In this document: positions 40,207 through 49,887 of the stretch, in pieces
Layout of the letters: every line of letters begins with the position of its first letter
Numbering within the stretch: the stretch's first letter is position 1
Source: Akkermansia massiliensis
Lineage (GTDB): Bacteria; Verrucomicrobiota; Verrucomicrobiia; Verrucomicrobiales; Akkermansiaceae
Direction: 5' to 3'
Assembly: GCF_018847375.1 (NCBI RefSeq)
Contig: NZ_CP072036.1
Location: 248,001 to 312,000 of the forward strand
Length of the DNA stretch: 64,000 nt
Made by a program: the position numbers and the translations under genes
The notes under the pieces: generated by a model
Databases searched by the model: none
Seen by the model: the letters and a program-made list of their open reading frames with translations, nothing else
What the model was told of the DNA's origin: nothing

Positions 40207-41186
40207 ATGTTTACACCGATTCTCCGCCTTTTATTTCTTCTGCTGTTCCTGATATTTCCGGGAGGCGCCAATACGGTTCTTCATGCGGAAGAAACTCCAG
40301 ACATGGACGACTGCTCCCTGTATATTGAATCAAAGACGGATGTGGCGTCCGCCCAATGCATGATTGACGGAGGAAACCAGGAGGACGACAAAAAACGGAC
40401 TGATGTGGGTATTGGAGAAGAAGTTGAACTGACCTTGACCGGGAAGCGGTTAAAAGAGGTGGATTTGGATTCCATAGAATGGACCATGGAACCGGATAAT
40501 CTGGCCACTGTTGAAAAATCGGAGGATGGAGATAATCAGGCAATTCTAACCATCAACAAGGATATTACTGAAAACAAGATTCTTACAATCCGAGTCAAAA
40601 CAAATCTCGACGAAGAGCTGCCGGAGAGAAAACCTCTGATTCTTCATATTTTTATTCCATCTGAAATCATGGCAGTACATACGGGGAAACGAATGCCCAA
40701 GTGTGCAGCAGATGGAGAAAAAGACCATGCGGGAGCATCCACCGTCCTGGATTTAACCCTGCATCCATTAAAAGTGAGTTTCAGTAATATCGCCTTCATT
40801 GAACGGGCGAATGATCCGGAAGGATTCAAACCGGAACATGATCCCGGCGCCGTTTTGTTCCGCCCCAACGCCAAAAACAAGGCAATTCCCAGTGACTATA
40901 TCGGATGGAAGTTTAAACCCGGAATTCGATTGCCCAATTGCAGGCTTCCAATCTTCCCAAGCCCTTTTCATGGGCATGCGGCTGGCATGTCCGTTCCGAT
41001 GACAAGGACTGCCTTCTGATTCATGGCAAACCCTATCCCCAGGATTTTAATTTCACTTATGACGGAGAAGAAACCGATGAGAATTCTCCAACCAAAGGAT
41101 TACAAAACGTCAAAGTAACCGTCTCCAAATTCCGCCGCACCGTGACACGCAGTACGACAGGCAAAGCGCTTCATACCAACTCATAA
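40207..41186 (+). pseudogene. Secreted unknown protein, frameshifted
   Basis: The frame from 40207 encodes a signal peptide (ILRLLFLLLFLIFPGGANT) and a beta-rich body with an Ig-like feel (VGIGEEVELTLTGKRL, NQAILTINKDITENKILTIRVKTN). After about 40935 it loses protein character and stops at 41019. The neighbouring frame from about 40938 has good protein character (SWACGWHVRSDDKDCLLIHG, then DFNFTYDGEETD) and stops at 41186. One missing base near 40940 (restoring a G in TTGCAGG would give PNWQASN) joins them into about 327 residues. This may be a real inactivation or a sequencing error. Base composition is lower in GC than the neighbours. No function is recognised. Confidence 0.6.
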
Positions 41187-41209
41187 ATAATCCTTTTCCA
41201 TATCATTCC

Positions 41210-42040
41210 ATGAACCCTGTTTATGTACCTATTCTCCTGGCTTGGACGGCCCTCCTTTTGTTCCATTCTCCCGCTTTCTCCGATATCCGCCTGCCCATTC
41301 CCTCAGCCACCAGGAATCTTAACAAGCAGAACACGAAACTGCTCCAACTTAAAAGACTGCTCGACGAGGACAGCATCATTCCCTTCTATCAGGAAGCCGA
41401 CAAAATGCTGAAGGAGGCCAGCCTTTACAGAAAAAAAAATGTCACTCCACAGGAATTGACCGACGGCCTCTTCCTGTGCCGCCTGATTGCGACCGCGCCA
41501 TTCATCGACGTTAACCGGCACAGCAACGTCATGTGGCTGATGAACCACACTAACCTGGACTATAAAGTTAAAGATTTCATGTCCCGGAGCATGCCGCTAG
41601 CCGCCTTAACGGACAAGCATTCCACCTTGCCGGAAAAGGAGGAAGCGCTGCGGTTTTTTCTAACAGCGAGAGCACTGGTTCTCCAGCAATTCCGGAGCAG
41701 TTTCAATCACGCCTTTGAGGCCACCTGGATCTGTTCGGAAATGCTTCTGGACCATGCCCCCCAGCTCACCGGCGACCGGGAAGCAGCCGGCGAATTCGCC
41801 AACAGGCTCGCGACCAACGAGGCAAGAAACAATAAACTTAAGAACATCATACCCAGAAGGGAAAGAATATTCGTCCGCGAATTAATGCAGTGCTTCCCGA
41901 CCAAAGCGGTGGAAGTCAAAAAATACCTCCGCATGGCCGGCTACGGCGACAAGGATATCCCCGCCCTGCTTGACAGAACCGTCGGCAGGATTCCTGAAGC
42001 CCGGTACCTGTACAAGGGTTTGCCGAAACGGAAGGATTGA
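41210..42040 (+). CDS. Exported protein of unknown function
   Basis: 276 residues. It has a signal peptide (about 1-24, LAWTALLLFHSPAFS), then a mainly helical protein (for example NKQNTKLLQLKRLLDED, EALRFFLTARALVLQQFRSSFNHAFEATW). No motif is recognised. It starts 24 bp after the frameshifted gene and probably shares the promoter at 40144. If the upstream gene is truly broken, this partner may be under relaxed selection. Confidence 0.6.
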   Translation: MNPVYVPILLAWTALLLFHSPAFSDIRLPIPSATRNLNKQNTKLLQLKRLLDEDSIIPFYQEADKMLKEASLYRKKNVTPQELTDGLFLCRLIATAPFIDVNRHSNVMWLMNHTNLDYKVKDFMSRSMPLAALTDKHSTLPEKEEALRFFLTARALVLQQFRSSFNHAFEATWICSEMLLDHAPQLTGDREAAGEFANRLATNEARNNKLKNIIPRRERIFVRELMQCFPTKAVEVKKYLRMAGYGDKDIPALLDRTVGRIPEARYLYKGLPKRKD

Positions 42041-42117
42041 ACGCTTCCCCTTCATCTCCATTCAATTCACGTTTTACCTGATGCATAAAGAGAAGTGGCG
42101 CGCTTCATGAAATCCAT

Positions 42118-42146
42118 TTGAAGTTTCATTCCGGAAACATTAGAAT
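42118..42146 (+). promoter_or_regulatory. Predicted promoter of the SGNH hydrolase gene
   Basis: TTGAAG (42118-42123), 17-bp spacer, TAGAAT (42141-42146), 12 bases before the ATG at 42159. The implied leader is about five bases. Confidence 0.55.
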
Positions 42147-42158
42147 TCAGCTAAAGCC

Positions 42159-42992
42159 ATGATGCCGCCCATGAAAATTTTCCCGCTGCTGTTTTTCACC
42201 TGGGCAGCTTTTCCATGCACCCTCCAGGCGCAGGAAAAACCGCAAGGGGAAAGCCCCTGGCCGCGCTGTGCCCCTGCACGTTCCGGGAGCCATATTCTTT
42301 TCCTGGGAAACAGCTATACGTTTTTCAACCGCATGCCCGCCATGGTCAAGGCCATGGCTGACACCAAAGGACTGCGGCCGGACGTGCACATGCACGCGGC
42401 TCCGGCAGCCTCCTTCCAGTCCCACTGGAATGACGGGCGCGCCCGTGAAAAGCTGGAAGGAACGGCCTGGGACTTCGTCATTCTCCAGGACCAGAGCGCC
42501 ACTCCCGTCGTGGCCCCGGAGCGGACCATGGAATTCGGCGGCAAATGGTGCTCCCAGGTACGCGCCGCCCAGGGAACGCCCGTCCTGATGCTGACGTGGG
42601 GAAGAAAGGACGCCTCCGGCGTTCCGGACCCGCAGGAGCAAAAAGCCCTCCTCGCCACGTATTTGAATCTCGCCCGGAAGGAAAAAGCCGCCGTGGCCCC
42701 TGTGGGAATTGCCTGGGAAAACTGCCTCAAACGCCATCCCGGAATTGCCCTGTACCAGGCGGACGGCCAGCACCCAACGGAGGCGGGAAGCTACCTGGCG
42801 GCCTGCGTGATGTACTGCACCCTGTTCGGAAAGTCTCCGCTGGGCCTCCCGGCCAAACTGTCCCTGAAAGGAGTGCGGCTGTGCAGCCTTCCCGCAGACA
42901 GGGCCAAAATACTGCAAACCGTCGCCAGGGATACGTGCAAACAGCTCTTTTCCTCTTCTGCCGGAAGCCGCCCCGGAACCGCCGGACCATAG
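42159..42992 (+). CDS. Exported SGNH/GDSL-type hydrolase
   Basis: 277 residues with a signal peptide (to about residue 24, CTLQAQ). The SGNH catalytic blocks are visible: block I ILFLGNSYTFFN with the nucleophile Ser in GNS rather than GDS, a block III-type segment VILQDQSATP, and block V DGQHPTEAGSY with the Asp-x-x-His pair. This is a secreted esterase/acetylesterase-type enzyme; mucin glycan deacetylation would fit a mucus-dwelling organism but is only a guess. A second ATG at 42171 is possible. It is a monocistronic unit with its own promoter. Confidence 0.8.
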   Translation: MMPPMKIFPLLFFTWAAFPCTLQAQEKPQGESPWPRCAPARSGSHILFLGNSYTFFNRMPAMVKAMADTKGLRPDVHMHAAPAASFQSHWNDGRAREKLEGTAWDFVILQDQSATPVVAPERTMEFGGKWCSQVRAAQGTPVLMLTWGRKDASGVPDPQEQKALLATYLNLARKEKAAVAPVGIAWENCLKRHPGIALYQADGQHPTEAGSYLAACVMYCTLFGKSPLGLPAKLSLKGVRLCSLPADRAKILQTVARDTCKQLFSSSAGSRPGTAGP

Positions 42993-43079
42993 ACCGCCGC
43001 TCTGCTGCCGCATAGCGCAAAATCTACTCGCAAAACGGGCGCCGTTCCTTTAACCTTGCGGCGATCACTTACACATATT

Positions 43080-44009
43080 ATGAGCGAACAAGTCATTATC
43101 ATCGGCGCAGGCTGCGCAGGCTACACGGCGGCCATTTACACCGCCCGCGCCAATCTCTCTCCGCTTCTCATTACGGGCTCCCAGATCGGCGGACAGCTGA
43201 CCACCACCACGGAGGTGGAAAATTTCCCGGGCTTTCCGGACGGCGTGATGGGGCCGGACCTGATGTTCCTGATGCAGCAGCAGGCGGAAAAGTTCGGCAC
43301 CCGGTTTGCGTATGAGGACGTCAAGAGCGTCATCAGGGATGAAGCCACCGGGCTGTTCACCGTGAAGACCAGCGGCCAGAATTACGAAGCCCGCAGCATC
43401 ATCGTGGCTACGGGAGCTTCCGCCCGCTACCTGGGCATTCCGGGAGAGGAAGGGCTGGTAGGCCACGGCCTCACCGCCTGCGCTACCTGTGACGGAGCCT
43501 TTTACCGGGACGTGCCCGTGTGCGTGGTGGGCGGCGGAGACAGCGCCTGTGAAGAAGCCATGTTCCTGACGCGCTTCGCCTCCAGAGTGTACCTGATCCA
43601 CCGCCGCGACACGCTCCGCGCCTCCAAAATCATGGCGGAGCGCACGCTGTCCAATGAAAAGATTTTCCCCATGTGGAATTCCACCATCGTGAGCTACAAG
43701 ACGGACGACAAGGGAGAACTGGAAGCCGTCATGCTGAAGGACCTGGTGGAAGGGGATGTAACGGAACTGCCGGTCAAGTGCGTCTTCATGGCAATCGGCC
43801 ACACGCCGAACACGTCTTTCCTGGGGGATCTGGTAGACCGGGACGACGCCGGCTACATCATCCGGGAACCCGGCCTGATGGCGACCAAGACGCCGGGCCT
43901 GTTCGCCGCCGGAGACGTGGCGGACCCTCACTACCGCCAGGCCATTTCCTCCGCCGGCATGGGCTGCGGCGCCGCCATTGAAGCGGAACGCTACCTGCTG
44001 GGGCTGTAA
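43080..44009 (+). CDS. trxB: Thioredoxin reductase
   Basis: A 309-residue flavoprotein that reduces thioredoxin with NADPH. It has the FAD-binding loop IIGAGCAGYTAAIY at the N-terminus, the redox-active pair CATC (Cys134 and Cys137) in ATCDGAFYRD, the NADPH loop VVGGGDSACEEA, the C-terminal FAD segment GLFAAGDVADPHYRQ, and a normal length. The in-frame ATG eight codons upstream was rejected because family members start at MSEQVIIIGAG-like sequence. A GC-rich stem-loop separates it from sdaA. Confidence 0.95.
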   Translation: MSEQVIIIGAGCAGYTAAIYTARANLSPLLITGSQIGGQLTTTTEVENFPGFPDGVMGPDLMFLMQQQAEKFGTRFAYEDVKSVIRDEATGLFTVKTSGQNYEARSIIVATGASARYLGIPGEEGLVGHGLTACATCDGAFYRDVPVCVVGGGDSACEEAMFLTRFASRVYLIHRRDTLRASKIMAERTLSNEKIFPMWNSTIVSYKTDDKGELEAVMLKDLVEGDVTELPVKCVFMAIGHTPNTSFLGDLVDRDDAGYIIREPGLMATKTPGLFAAGDVADPHYRQAISSAGMGCGAAIEAERYLLGL

Positions 44010-44025
44010 GCCCATCTTCCGGAAC

Positions 44026-44056
44026 GGGGCGGAGTTTCCGCGGGAAATTCCGCCCC
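44026..44056. terminator. Stem-loop between trxB and sdaA
   Basis: 14-position stem (44026-44039 with 44043-44056) with one G/T mismatch and a GCG loop. It has no T tract, so it may attenuate or stabilise trxB mRNA rather than fully terminate. Confidence 0.5.
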
Positions 44057-44078
44057 GCCCCGCTACAGGAAAACGGAC

Positions 44079-45458
44079 ATGCACCATTACAGCATTTTTG
44101 AGCTTTTCAGCATCGGGATAGGCCCATCCTCCTCCCATACCGTAGGCCCCATGCGGGCGGCGCACCGTTTTCTGGAACAGATACGCCATTCCCCCCGGCT
44201 GCCGGAAATTACGGGCATCCGCTGTGAATGCTACGGCTCCCTGGCGGCCACCGGCCACGGGCACGGCACGGACACGGCCATCATGCTGGGCCTGCTGGGG
44301 GAAGAGCCCCACACGGTGGAGCCGCGCAGCATTCCCGGAAAAATCGCCCGCCTGCACCAGCAGGAAACGCTACCTGTCACGGAGGAAAAAACCGTCCGTT
44401 TCTCCCCCACCCGCGACCTGGACCTTTCCCACTACCAGCCTCTGCGCCTGCACCCGAACGGGATGCTGTTCACCGCAGTCAACCAGGAGGGAGAACCGGT
44501 GGAAGACGCCGTGTTTTATTCCACGGGGGGCGGCTTCGTCGCTTCCGAGCAGGAGCTTCTGCATCCGGAGGAACCGGACCGGGAGCCGTTCCCCCTCCCC
44601 TATGAATCCGCGGAAGAACTGCTGCGCATGGCGGATGAACGGGAATGCCCCCTCTCCTCCATCGTCATGGCCAATGAATGCGCCCTGCTTCCGGAACGGG
44701 AAGTCCGTGAAAAGTTGAACCTGATCTGGGCCACCATGAAGCAGTCCATTTCCAGCGGCATGAGCGCGCGCGGCAACCTGCCGGGCGTCCTGCAAGTGCC
44801 CCGCCGCGCCAAGACGCTCCGCAAATCCCTTCTGGTGCATGGAGAATCGGCCCTGAAAGACCCTCTCTCCATCATGGACTGGATCAACCTGTACGCCATT
44901 GCCGTGAGTGAGGAAAACGCGGCCGGCGGCCGCATCGTCACCGCCCCCACCAACGGAGCGGCGGGGATTGTTCCGGCGGTTCTCAACTACGCCACCAAAT
45001 TCTGCGTTTCACCGTATCCGGACGCCGTGCATCGCTTCCTGCTCACCGCGGGTGGCATCGCCATCCTGTACAAGAAAAACGCCTCCATCTCCGGCGCGGA
45101 CGTCGGCTGCCAGGGGGAGGTGGGCGTGGCCTGCTCCATGGCCGCGGCCGCGCTTGCGGAGTACCTGGGAGGAACGCCCCACCAGGTGGAAAACGCCGCG
45201 GAAATAGGCATGGAACACAATCTGGGCCTCACCTGCGACCCGATCGCTGGGCTCGTCCAGATACCCTGCATTGAACGCAACGCCATCGCCGCCATCAAGG
45301 CCATCAACGCCGCCCGCATTGCCCTGGGCGGCACGGGCGCCCACTTCGTCCCTCTGGACAAGGTCATCCGCACCATGCTGGACACCGGAAGGGACATGCA
45401 GTCCAAATACAAGGAGACTGCCCAGGGCGGCCTGGCCGTGAACGTGGTGAATTGCTAA
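44079..45458 (+). CDS. sdaA: L-serine ammonia-lyase, single-chain iron-sulphur type
   Basis: A 459-residue enzyme that deaminates L-serine to pyruvate and ammonia. The N-terminal beta domain begins [19 protein letters not shown]. The alpha domain follows from about residue 170, with [34 protein letters not shown] and [27 protein letters not shown]. The conserved cysteines in the last two segments and near the C-terminus (VNVVNC) would hold the 4Fe-4S cluster. Fused alpha and beta domains match the E. coli SdaA layout. Confidence 0.95.
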   Translation: MHHYSIFELFSIGIGPSSSHTVGPMRAAHRFLEQIRHSPRLPEITGIRCECYGSLAATGHGHGTDTAIMLGLLGEEPHTVEPRSIPGKIARLHQQETLPVTEEKTVRFSPTRDLDLSHYQPLRLHPNGMLFTAVNQEGEPVEDAVFYSTGGGFVASEQELLHPEEPDREPFPLPYESAEELLRMADERECPLSSIVMANECALLPEREVREKLNLIWATMKQSISSGMSARGNLPGVLQVPRRAKTLRKSLLVHGESALKDPLSIMDWINLYAIAVSEENAAGGRIVTAPTNGAAGIVPAVLNYATKFCVSPYPDAVHRFLLTAGGIAILYKKNASISGADVGCQGEVGVACSMAAAALAEYLGGTPHQVENAAEIGMEHNLGLTCDPIAGLVQIPCIERNAIAAIKAINAARIALGGTGAHFVPLDKVIRTMLDTGRDMQSKYKETAQGGLAVNVVNC

Positions 45459-45524
45459 AGGGAAACGGAAATCATCCCATGGGATTCCATGTGCGTCTGT
45501 TCCGGTAAAAAACACTCCGGCGGG

Positions 45525-45553
45525 TTGACAGACACGGGGAGCAAAGGTAGGGT
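45525..45553 (+). promoter_or_regulatory. Predicted leaderless promoter
   Basis: Perfect -35 TTGACA (45525-45530), 17-bp spacer, TAGGGT (45548-45553), then GCGGGC and the ATG at 45560. Standard -10 spacing puts +1 on or next to the A of ATG. Confidence 0.6.
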
Positions 45554-45559
45554 GCGGGC

Positions 45560-46249
45560 ATGTTTTCACGCCTTTTTCTCGCTCTGGCCCTGCTGGCGGG
45601 CGGCACGGGACTGTCCCATGCCGTCCACGTCGTCATGTGCGGCGGTCCCGCCCTCAGACAATGGGAAGGACTGAGAATACAGCCTGACAGGCATGACAAC
45701 TGGTGGGCCAACTTTGTAAGGGCCTCCACCATCCGCATCGCCCAGATCCAGCAGAAGGACCCCTCCGCCAGAATCACCTGGATCGTTTACCGTCCGGGCT
45801 ATGCGACACGGGGAAGGGAGGACGGCAAGCCCTATACCCGCTGGATTGCCGACCTGGCTTCCAAGTACAAGATCAAGCTCGTCTGGGTGGACAGCGCGGA
45901 CCAGGCCATCCGGGCGCTGAATTCCTCCCCGCGCTTCCGCGGAGACTTCGTGGAATCCTTCTACTACTTCGGCCATTCCAACTGTTTTGCGTGGATGCTG
46001 GACTACGGCAACAACATCATGGCCGTCTCCACGGAATGGATTCACGAAACAGACCTGAACCGCATCCGCCGGGACATTTTCACCCCGCGGTCCGACTGCT
46101 GGAGCTTCGGCTGCTACACGGGGGCCAGCATGTCCGGCTGGTGGAAGCGCATCGTGGGCGTTCCCCTCTGGGGCAACACGGAATCCACCCGCTACGGCCC
46201 TGTCTCCGACGGCAGGCTGCCGGAAGGCGTGGGCAAATGGGTTAAATAG
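45560..46249 (+). CDS. Secreted protein with candidate caspase-like (clan CD) dyad
   Basis: 229 residues with a signal peptide (about 1-21, ALALLAGGTGLSHA). I do not recognise a named family, but two segments look like a clan CD cysteine-peptidase dyad: a hydrophobic strand ending in His (ESFYYFGHSN, His139) and a later strand ending in Cys (DCWSFGCYTGAS, Cys185). This matches the caspase/gingipain order His before Cys with about 45 residues between. The strand ARITWIVYRPG could be the first core strand. It has its own leaderless promoter. Peptidase activity is inferred, not established. Confidence 0.55.
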   Translation: MFSRLFLALALLAGGTGLSHAVHVVMCGGPALRQWEGLRIQPDRHDNWWANFVRASTIRIAQIQQKDPSARITWIVYRPGYATRGREDGKPYTRWIADLASKYKIKLVWVDSADQAIRALNSSPRFRGDFVESFYYFGHSNCFAWMLDYGNNIMAVSTEWIHETDLNRIRRDIFTPRSDCWSFGCYTGASMSGWWKRIVGVPLWGNTESTRYGPVSDGRLPEGVGKWVK

Positions 46250-46333
46250 GCATGTAATAGTTAACAGTGAATAGTTAATATTGTTTATACCTTGCATATT
46301 GACCTGCGCTGTTCATCTGTTGCCGATCCCGTA

Positions 46334-46362
46334 TTGCCTTTCCGGGAAAAAACCTTTATCAT
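46334..46362 (+). promoter_or_regulatory. Predicted asd-operon promoter
   Basis: TTGCCT (46334-46339), 17-bp spacer, TATCAT (46357-46362). Transcription would start near 46369-46370, at the ATG of a 12-codon upstream frame and 35 bases before the asd start. Confidence 0.55.
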
Positions 46363-46369
46363 CATACCC

Positions 46370-46408
46370 ATGCGGACCGAATTCCGCCATTTTCTGACAC
46401 AACCATGA
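46370..46408 (+). other. Possible 12-codon upstream ORF overlapping the asd start
   Basis: ATG at 46370 opens MRTEFRHFLTQP, and its TGA (46406-46408) overlaps the asd ATG (46405-46407) as ATGA. The ATG sits where the predicted transcript begins, so it could be read as a leaderless mini-ORF coupled to asd. It has no run of Lys, Thr or Met codons that would suggest classical attenuation. Confidence 0.35.
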
Positions 46409-47415
46409 ACCAAGCACCCCATGTTGCCATCGTCGGCGCCACCGGAGCGGTGGGCGTTGAGATCCTGTCCTGCCTGGAAACACGCAACTTTCCCGTAGGC
46501 TCCCTGAAGCTTCTGGCCTCCGCCCGGTCCGCCGGAAAACAGGTCGCCTTCCGGGGAGAAATGCTGACTGTGGAAGAATTGACGGAAAAATCCTTTGACG
46601 GCGTGGACATCGCCCTGTTCAGCGCAGGCGGCGGCATTTCCCTGAAGTTCGCCCCCATTGCCGCGGCCGCGGGCTGCGTGGTCATCGACAATTCCTCCGC
46701 CTTCCGCCAGGACCCGGACGTGCCCCTGGTGGTGCCGGAAATCAACCCGGAAGCGGCCCTCAACCACCCCCGCAACATCATCGCCAACCCTAACTGCACC
46801 ACCATCATTACGCTGATGGCCCTCTTCCCCCTGCACCAGCGCTTCGGGCTGAAAACCGTCATCGCCTCCAGCTACCAGGCGGTTTCCGGAAGCGGGCAGC
46901 ACGGCATTGCGGAACTGGAATCCCAGGTGCGCGCCGTGGTGGACGGCCATCCCGTGGTGAAAAACGTTTATCCGCACCAGATCGCCTTCAACCTTCTTCC
47001 CCAGATCGACTCCTTCACGGAAAGCGGCTACACGAAAGAAGAGCTTAAAATGCTCAATGAAGGCCGCAAAATCCTTTCCCTTCCCGACCTCAAGGTGACG
47101 TGCACCTGCGTGCGCGTGCCCGTGTACCGCTCCCATTCCATTTCCGTGACTGCCCAGTTTGAGCAGCCCGTGGATGTGGAAACGGCCCGGCGCGCCTATG
47201 ACGGAAAACCCGGAGTCGCCGTGATGGACAATCCCTCGGAAGGCGTGTGGCCCACCCCGCTGGACAGCACCAACGGGGACACCTGCTACGTGGGGCGCAT
47301 GCGCATGGACATGGCGATCGACAATGCCCTGACCCTCTGGGTCGTGGGCGACCAGGTCCGGAAAGGGGCAGCCCTGAACGCCGTACAGATTGCGGAACTT
47401 CTGGTCGGCCGCTGA
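46405..47415 (+). CDS. asd: Aspartate-semialdehyde dehydrogenase
   Basis: A 336-residue enzyme that reduces aspartyl phosphate to the semialdehyde, feeding lysine/diaminopimelate, threonine and methionine synthesis. It has the NADP-binding loop IVGATGAVGVEI at the N-terminus, FSAGGGIS, the catalytic Cys131 in ANPNCTTI, SSYQAVSGSG, and the substrate-binding region with VPVYRSHS (conserved His). It is first in a run with ispA, nadC, pdxH and a sugar-phosphate mutarotase gene. Confidence 0.96.
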   Translation: MNQAPHVAIVGATGAVGVEILSCLETRNFPVGSLKLLASARSAGKQVAFRGEMLTVEELTEKSFDGVDIALFSAGGGISLKFAPIAAAAGCVVIDNSSAFRQDPDVPLVVPEINPEAALNHPRNIIANPNCTTIITLMALFPLHQRFGLKTVIASSYQAVSGSGQHGIAELESQVRAVVDGHPVVKNVYPHQIAFNLLPQIDSFTESGYTKEELKMLNEGRKILSLPDLKVTCTCVRVPVYRSHSISVTAQFEQPVDVETARRAYDGKPGVAVMDNPSEGVWPTPLDSTNGDTCYVGRMRMDMAIDNALTLWVVGDQVRKGAALNAVQIAELLVGR

Positions 47416-47452
47416 ATTATATCTACTATCCCCGCACCCATTCCTTAACGTC

Positions 47453-48349
<897 letters not shown>

Positions 48350-48364
48350 GCCGCATTTTCTTTC

Positions 48365-49228
48365 ATGCCCGCAGAAACCGTATCCGACAACGTGGAAACC
48401 CTGATCAATCTGGCGCTGGCCGAAGACTTCGGCCCCGGGGATGTGACTTCCACATACTTCGTCCCGGAACACCTGACCGCCAGAGCCATTCTGACGCCCC
48501 GGAAAAAGGGCGTTCTTTCCGGCGTCAACGTGGCGGCGGAAGTCTTCCGCAAGGTGGACCCCTCCCTGAAGGTGGAAGTCTACCTGCATGACGGGGAGGC
48601 CGTGGCGCCCGGCGCCGTGGTGATGCTCATTGAAGGGTCCGCCCGCTCCATCCTGGGAGCGGAACGCACCGCGCTCAACTTCATCCAGCGCCTTTCCGGC
48701 GTAGCCACGCTCACCAGGAAATACGTGAAGGCCGTTTCCCACACCAGCGCCCGCATCCTGGACACCCGCAAGACCACTCCCGGCTACCGCCTGCTGGAAA
48801 AGGCAGCCGTGGCCCACGGCGGAGGCACCAACCACCGCATGGGCCTTTATGACCGCGCCATGGTGAAGGACAACCACCTGATGACGGACGGCAACACGGA
48901 ACACCTCCAGCAGTGCATCAACAGGCTGCGCGCGGAAAAGCCCGGCGTGGAAATCCAGCTGGAAGCGGACACCCTGGAACAGGTGGAAGCCTTCCTCAAG
49001 CTGGAAGGAGTGGACCACATCCTTCTGGACAACATGACGCCGGAGATGCTGAAGCAGGCCGTCGCCATGCGCGGCGACCGCGCCACGCCCCTGATGGAAG
49101 CCAGCGGGGGCGTCAACCTGGACACGGTGGCCGCCATTGCGGAATCCGGCGTGGACTTCGTTTCCGTGGGCTACGTCACCCACTCCGCCCCCTCCCTGGA
49201 CCTGGGGCTGGATTTCAGCGTGGAATAA
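48365..49228 (+). CDS. nadC: Nicotinate-nucleotide diphosphorylase (carboxylating)
   Basis: A 287-residue quinolinate phosphoribosyltransferase that converts quinolinate and PRPP to nicotinate mononucleotide for NAD synthesis. Family motifs are LALAEDFGPGDVTS, ERTALNFIQRLSGVAT, ILDTRKTTPGYR, GGGTNHRMGLYD, MVKDNH and the C-terminal LMEASGGVNLDTV and GVDFVSVGYVTHS. The length is normal. It starts 16 bp after ispA. No nadA or nadB is in the window. Confidence 0.96.
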   Translation: MPAETVSDNVETLINLALAEDFGPGDVTSTYFVPEHLTARAILTPRKKGVLSGVNVAAEVFRKVDPSLKVEVYLHDGEAVAPGAVVMLIEGSARSILGAERTALNFIQRLSGVATLTRKYVKAVSHTSARILDTRKTTPGYRLLEKAAVAHGGGTNHRMGLYDRAMVKDNHLMTDGNTEHLQQCINRLRAEKPGVEIQLEADTLEQVEAFLKLEGVDHILLDNMTPEMLKQAVAMRGDRATPLMEASGGVNLDTVAAIAESGVDFVSVGYVTHSAPSLDLGLDFSVE

Positions 49229-49248
49229 CACTTACCTTTCACCCTATC

Positions 49249-49887
49249 ATGGACCTGTCCAATTTCAGAGAAGAATACCTCAAGGGCCAGCTTCACAGAA
49301 AAGACCTGGCGGAAAACCCCTTTGAACAATTCCAGACCTGGTTTGAACAGGCCTTGAAAGCGGACATTCCGGAACCCAACGCCTTTTCCCTGGCTACGGT
49401 GAACGCCCACGGCAGGCCCTCCCTGCGTACGGTGCTGCTCAAATACTTTGACCAGACAGGCTTCGTCTTTTTCACCAACTACGGCAGCCACAAGGCCCAT
49501 GACATTGAAGAAAACCCGCAGGTCTGCATGATGCTGCCATGGGTGATGCTGGAACGCCAGGTCATCATTTACGGGAAGGCCGTCAAGGTTTCCCGCGCGG
49601 AATCCCTGAAATACTTCCTCACCCGTCCCAAGGAATCCCAGCTCGGCGCGTGGGTCTCTCAGCAAAGCTCCGTCATCTCCGGAAGAAAACTGCTGGAAAT
49701 GAAGCTGATGGAGCTGAAAAACAAATTCTCCAAGGGAGAAATCCCCCTGCCCTCCTTCTGGGGCGGCTACCGGATCATTCCGGACACCTTTGAATTCTGG
49801 CAGGGCGGCCCCGGCCGCGTTCACGACCGCTTCATGTACAAGCTCCAGGAAAACGGTTCCTGGACGATCGAACGCCTCCAGCCATGA
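49249..49887 (+). CDS. pdxH: Pyridoxamine 5'-phosphate oxidase
   Basis: A 212-residue FMN enzyme that makes pyridoxal phosphate. The N-terminus MDLSNFREEYLKGQL is characteristic. FMN-site segments RPSLRTVLLKYFDQTGFVFFTNYGSHK, RQVIIYGKAVKVS and the C-terminal PSFWGGYRIIPDTFEFWQGGPGRVHDR with ERLQP are all present. The frame is open 112 codons upstream, but only as a shadow of nadC. It starts 21 bp after nadC and overlaps the next gene by four bases. Confidence 0.96.
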   Translation: MDLSNFREEYLKGQLHRKDLAENPFEQFQTWFEQALKADIPEPNAFSLATVNAHGRPSLRTVLLKYFDQTGFVFFTNYGSHKAHDIEENPQVCMMLPWVMLERQVIIYGKAVKVSRAESLKYFLTRPKESQLGAWVSQQSSVISGRKLLEMKLMELKNKFSKGEIPLPSFWGGYRIIPDTFEFWQGGPGRVHDRFMYKLQENGSWTIERLQP

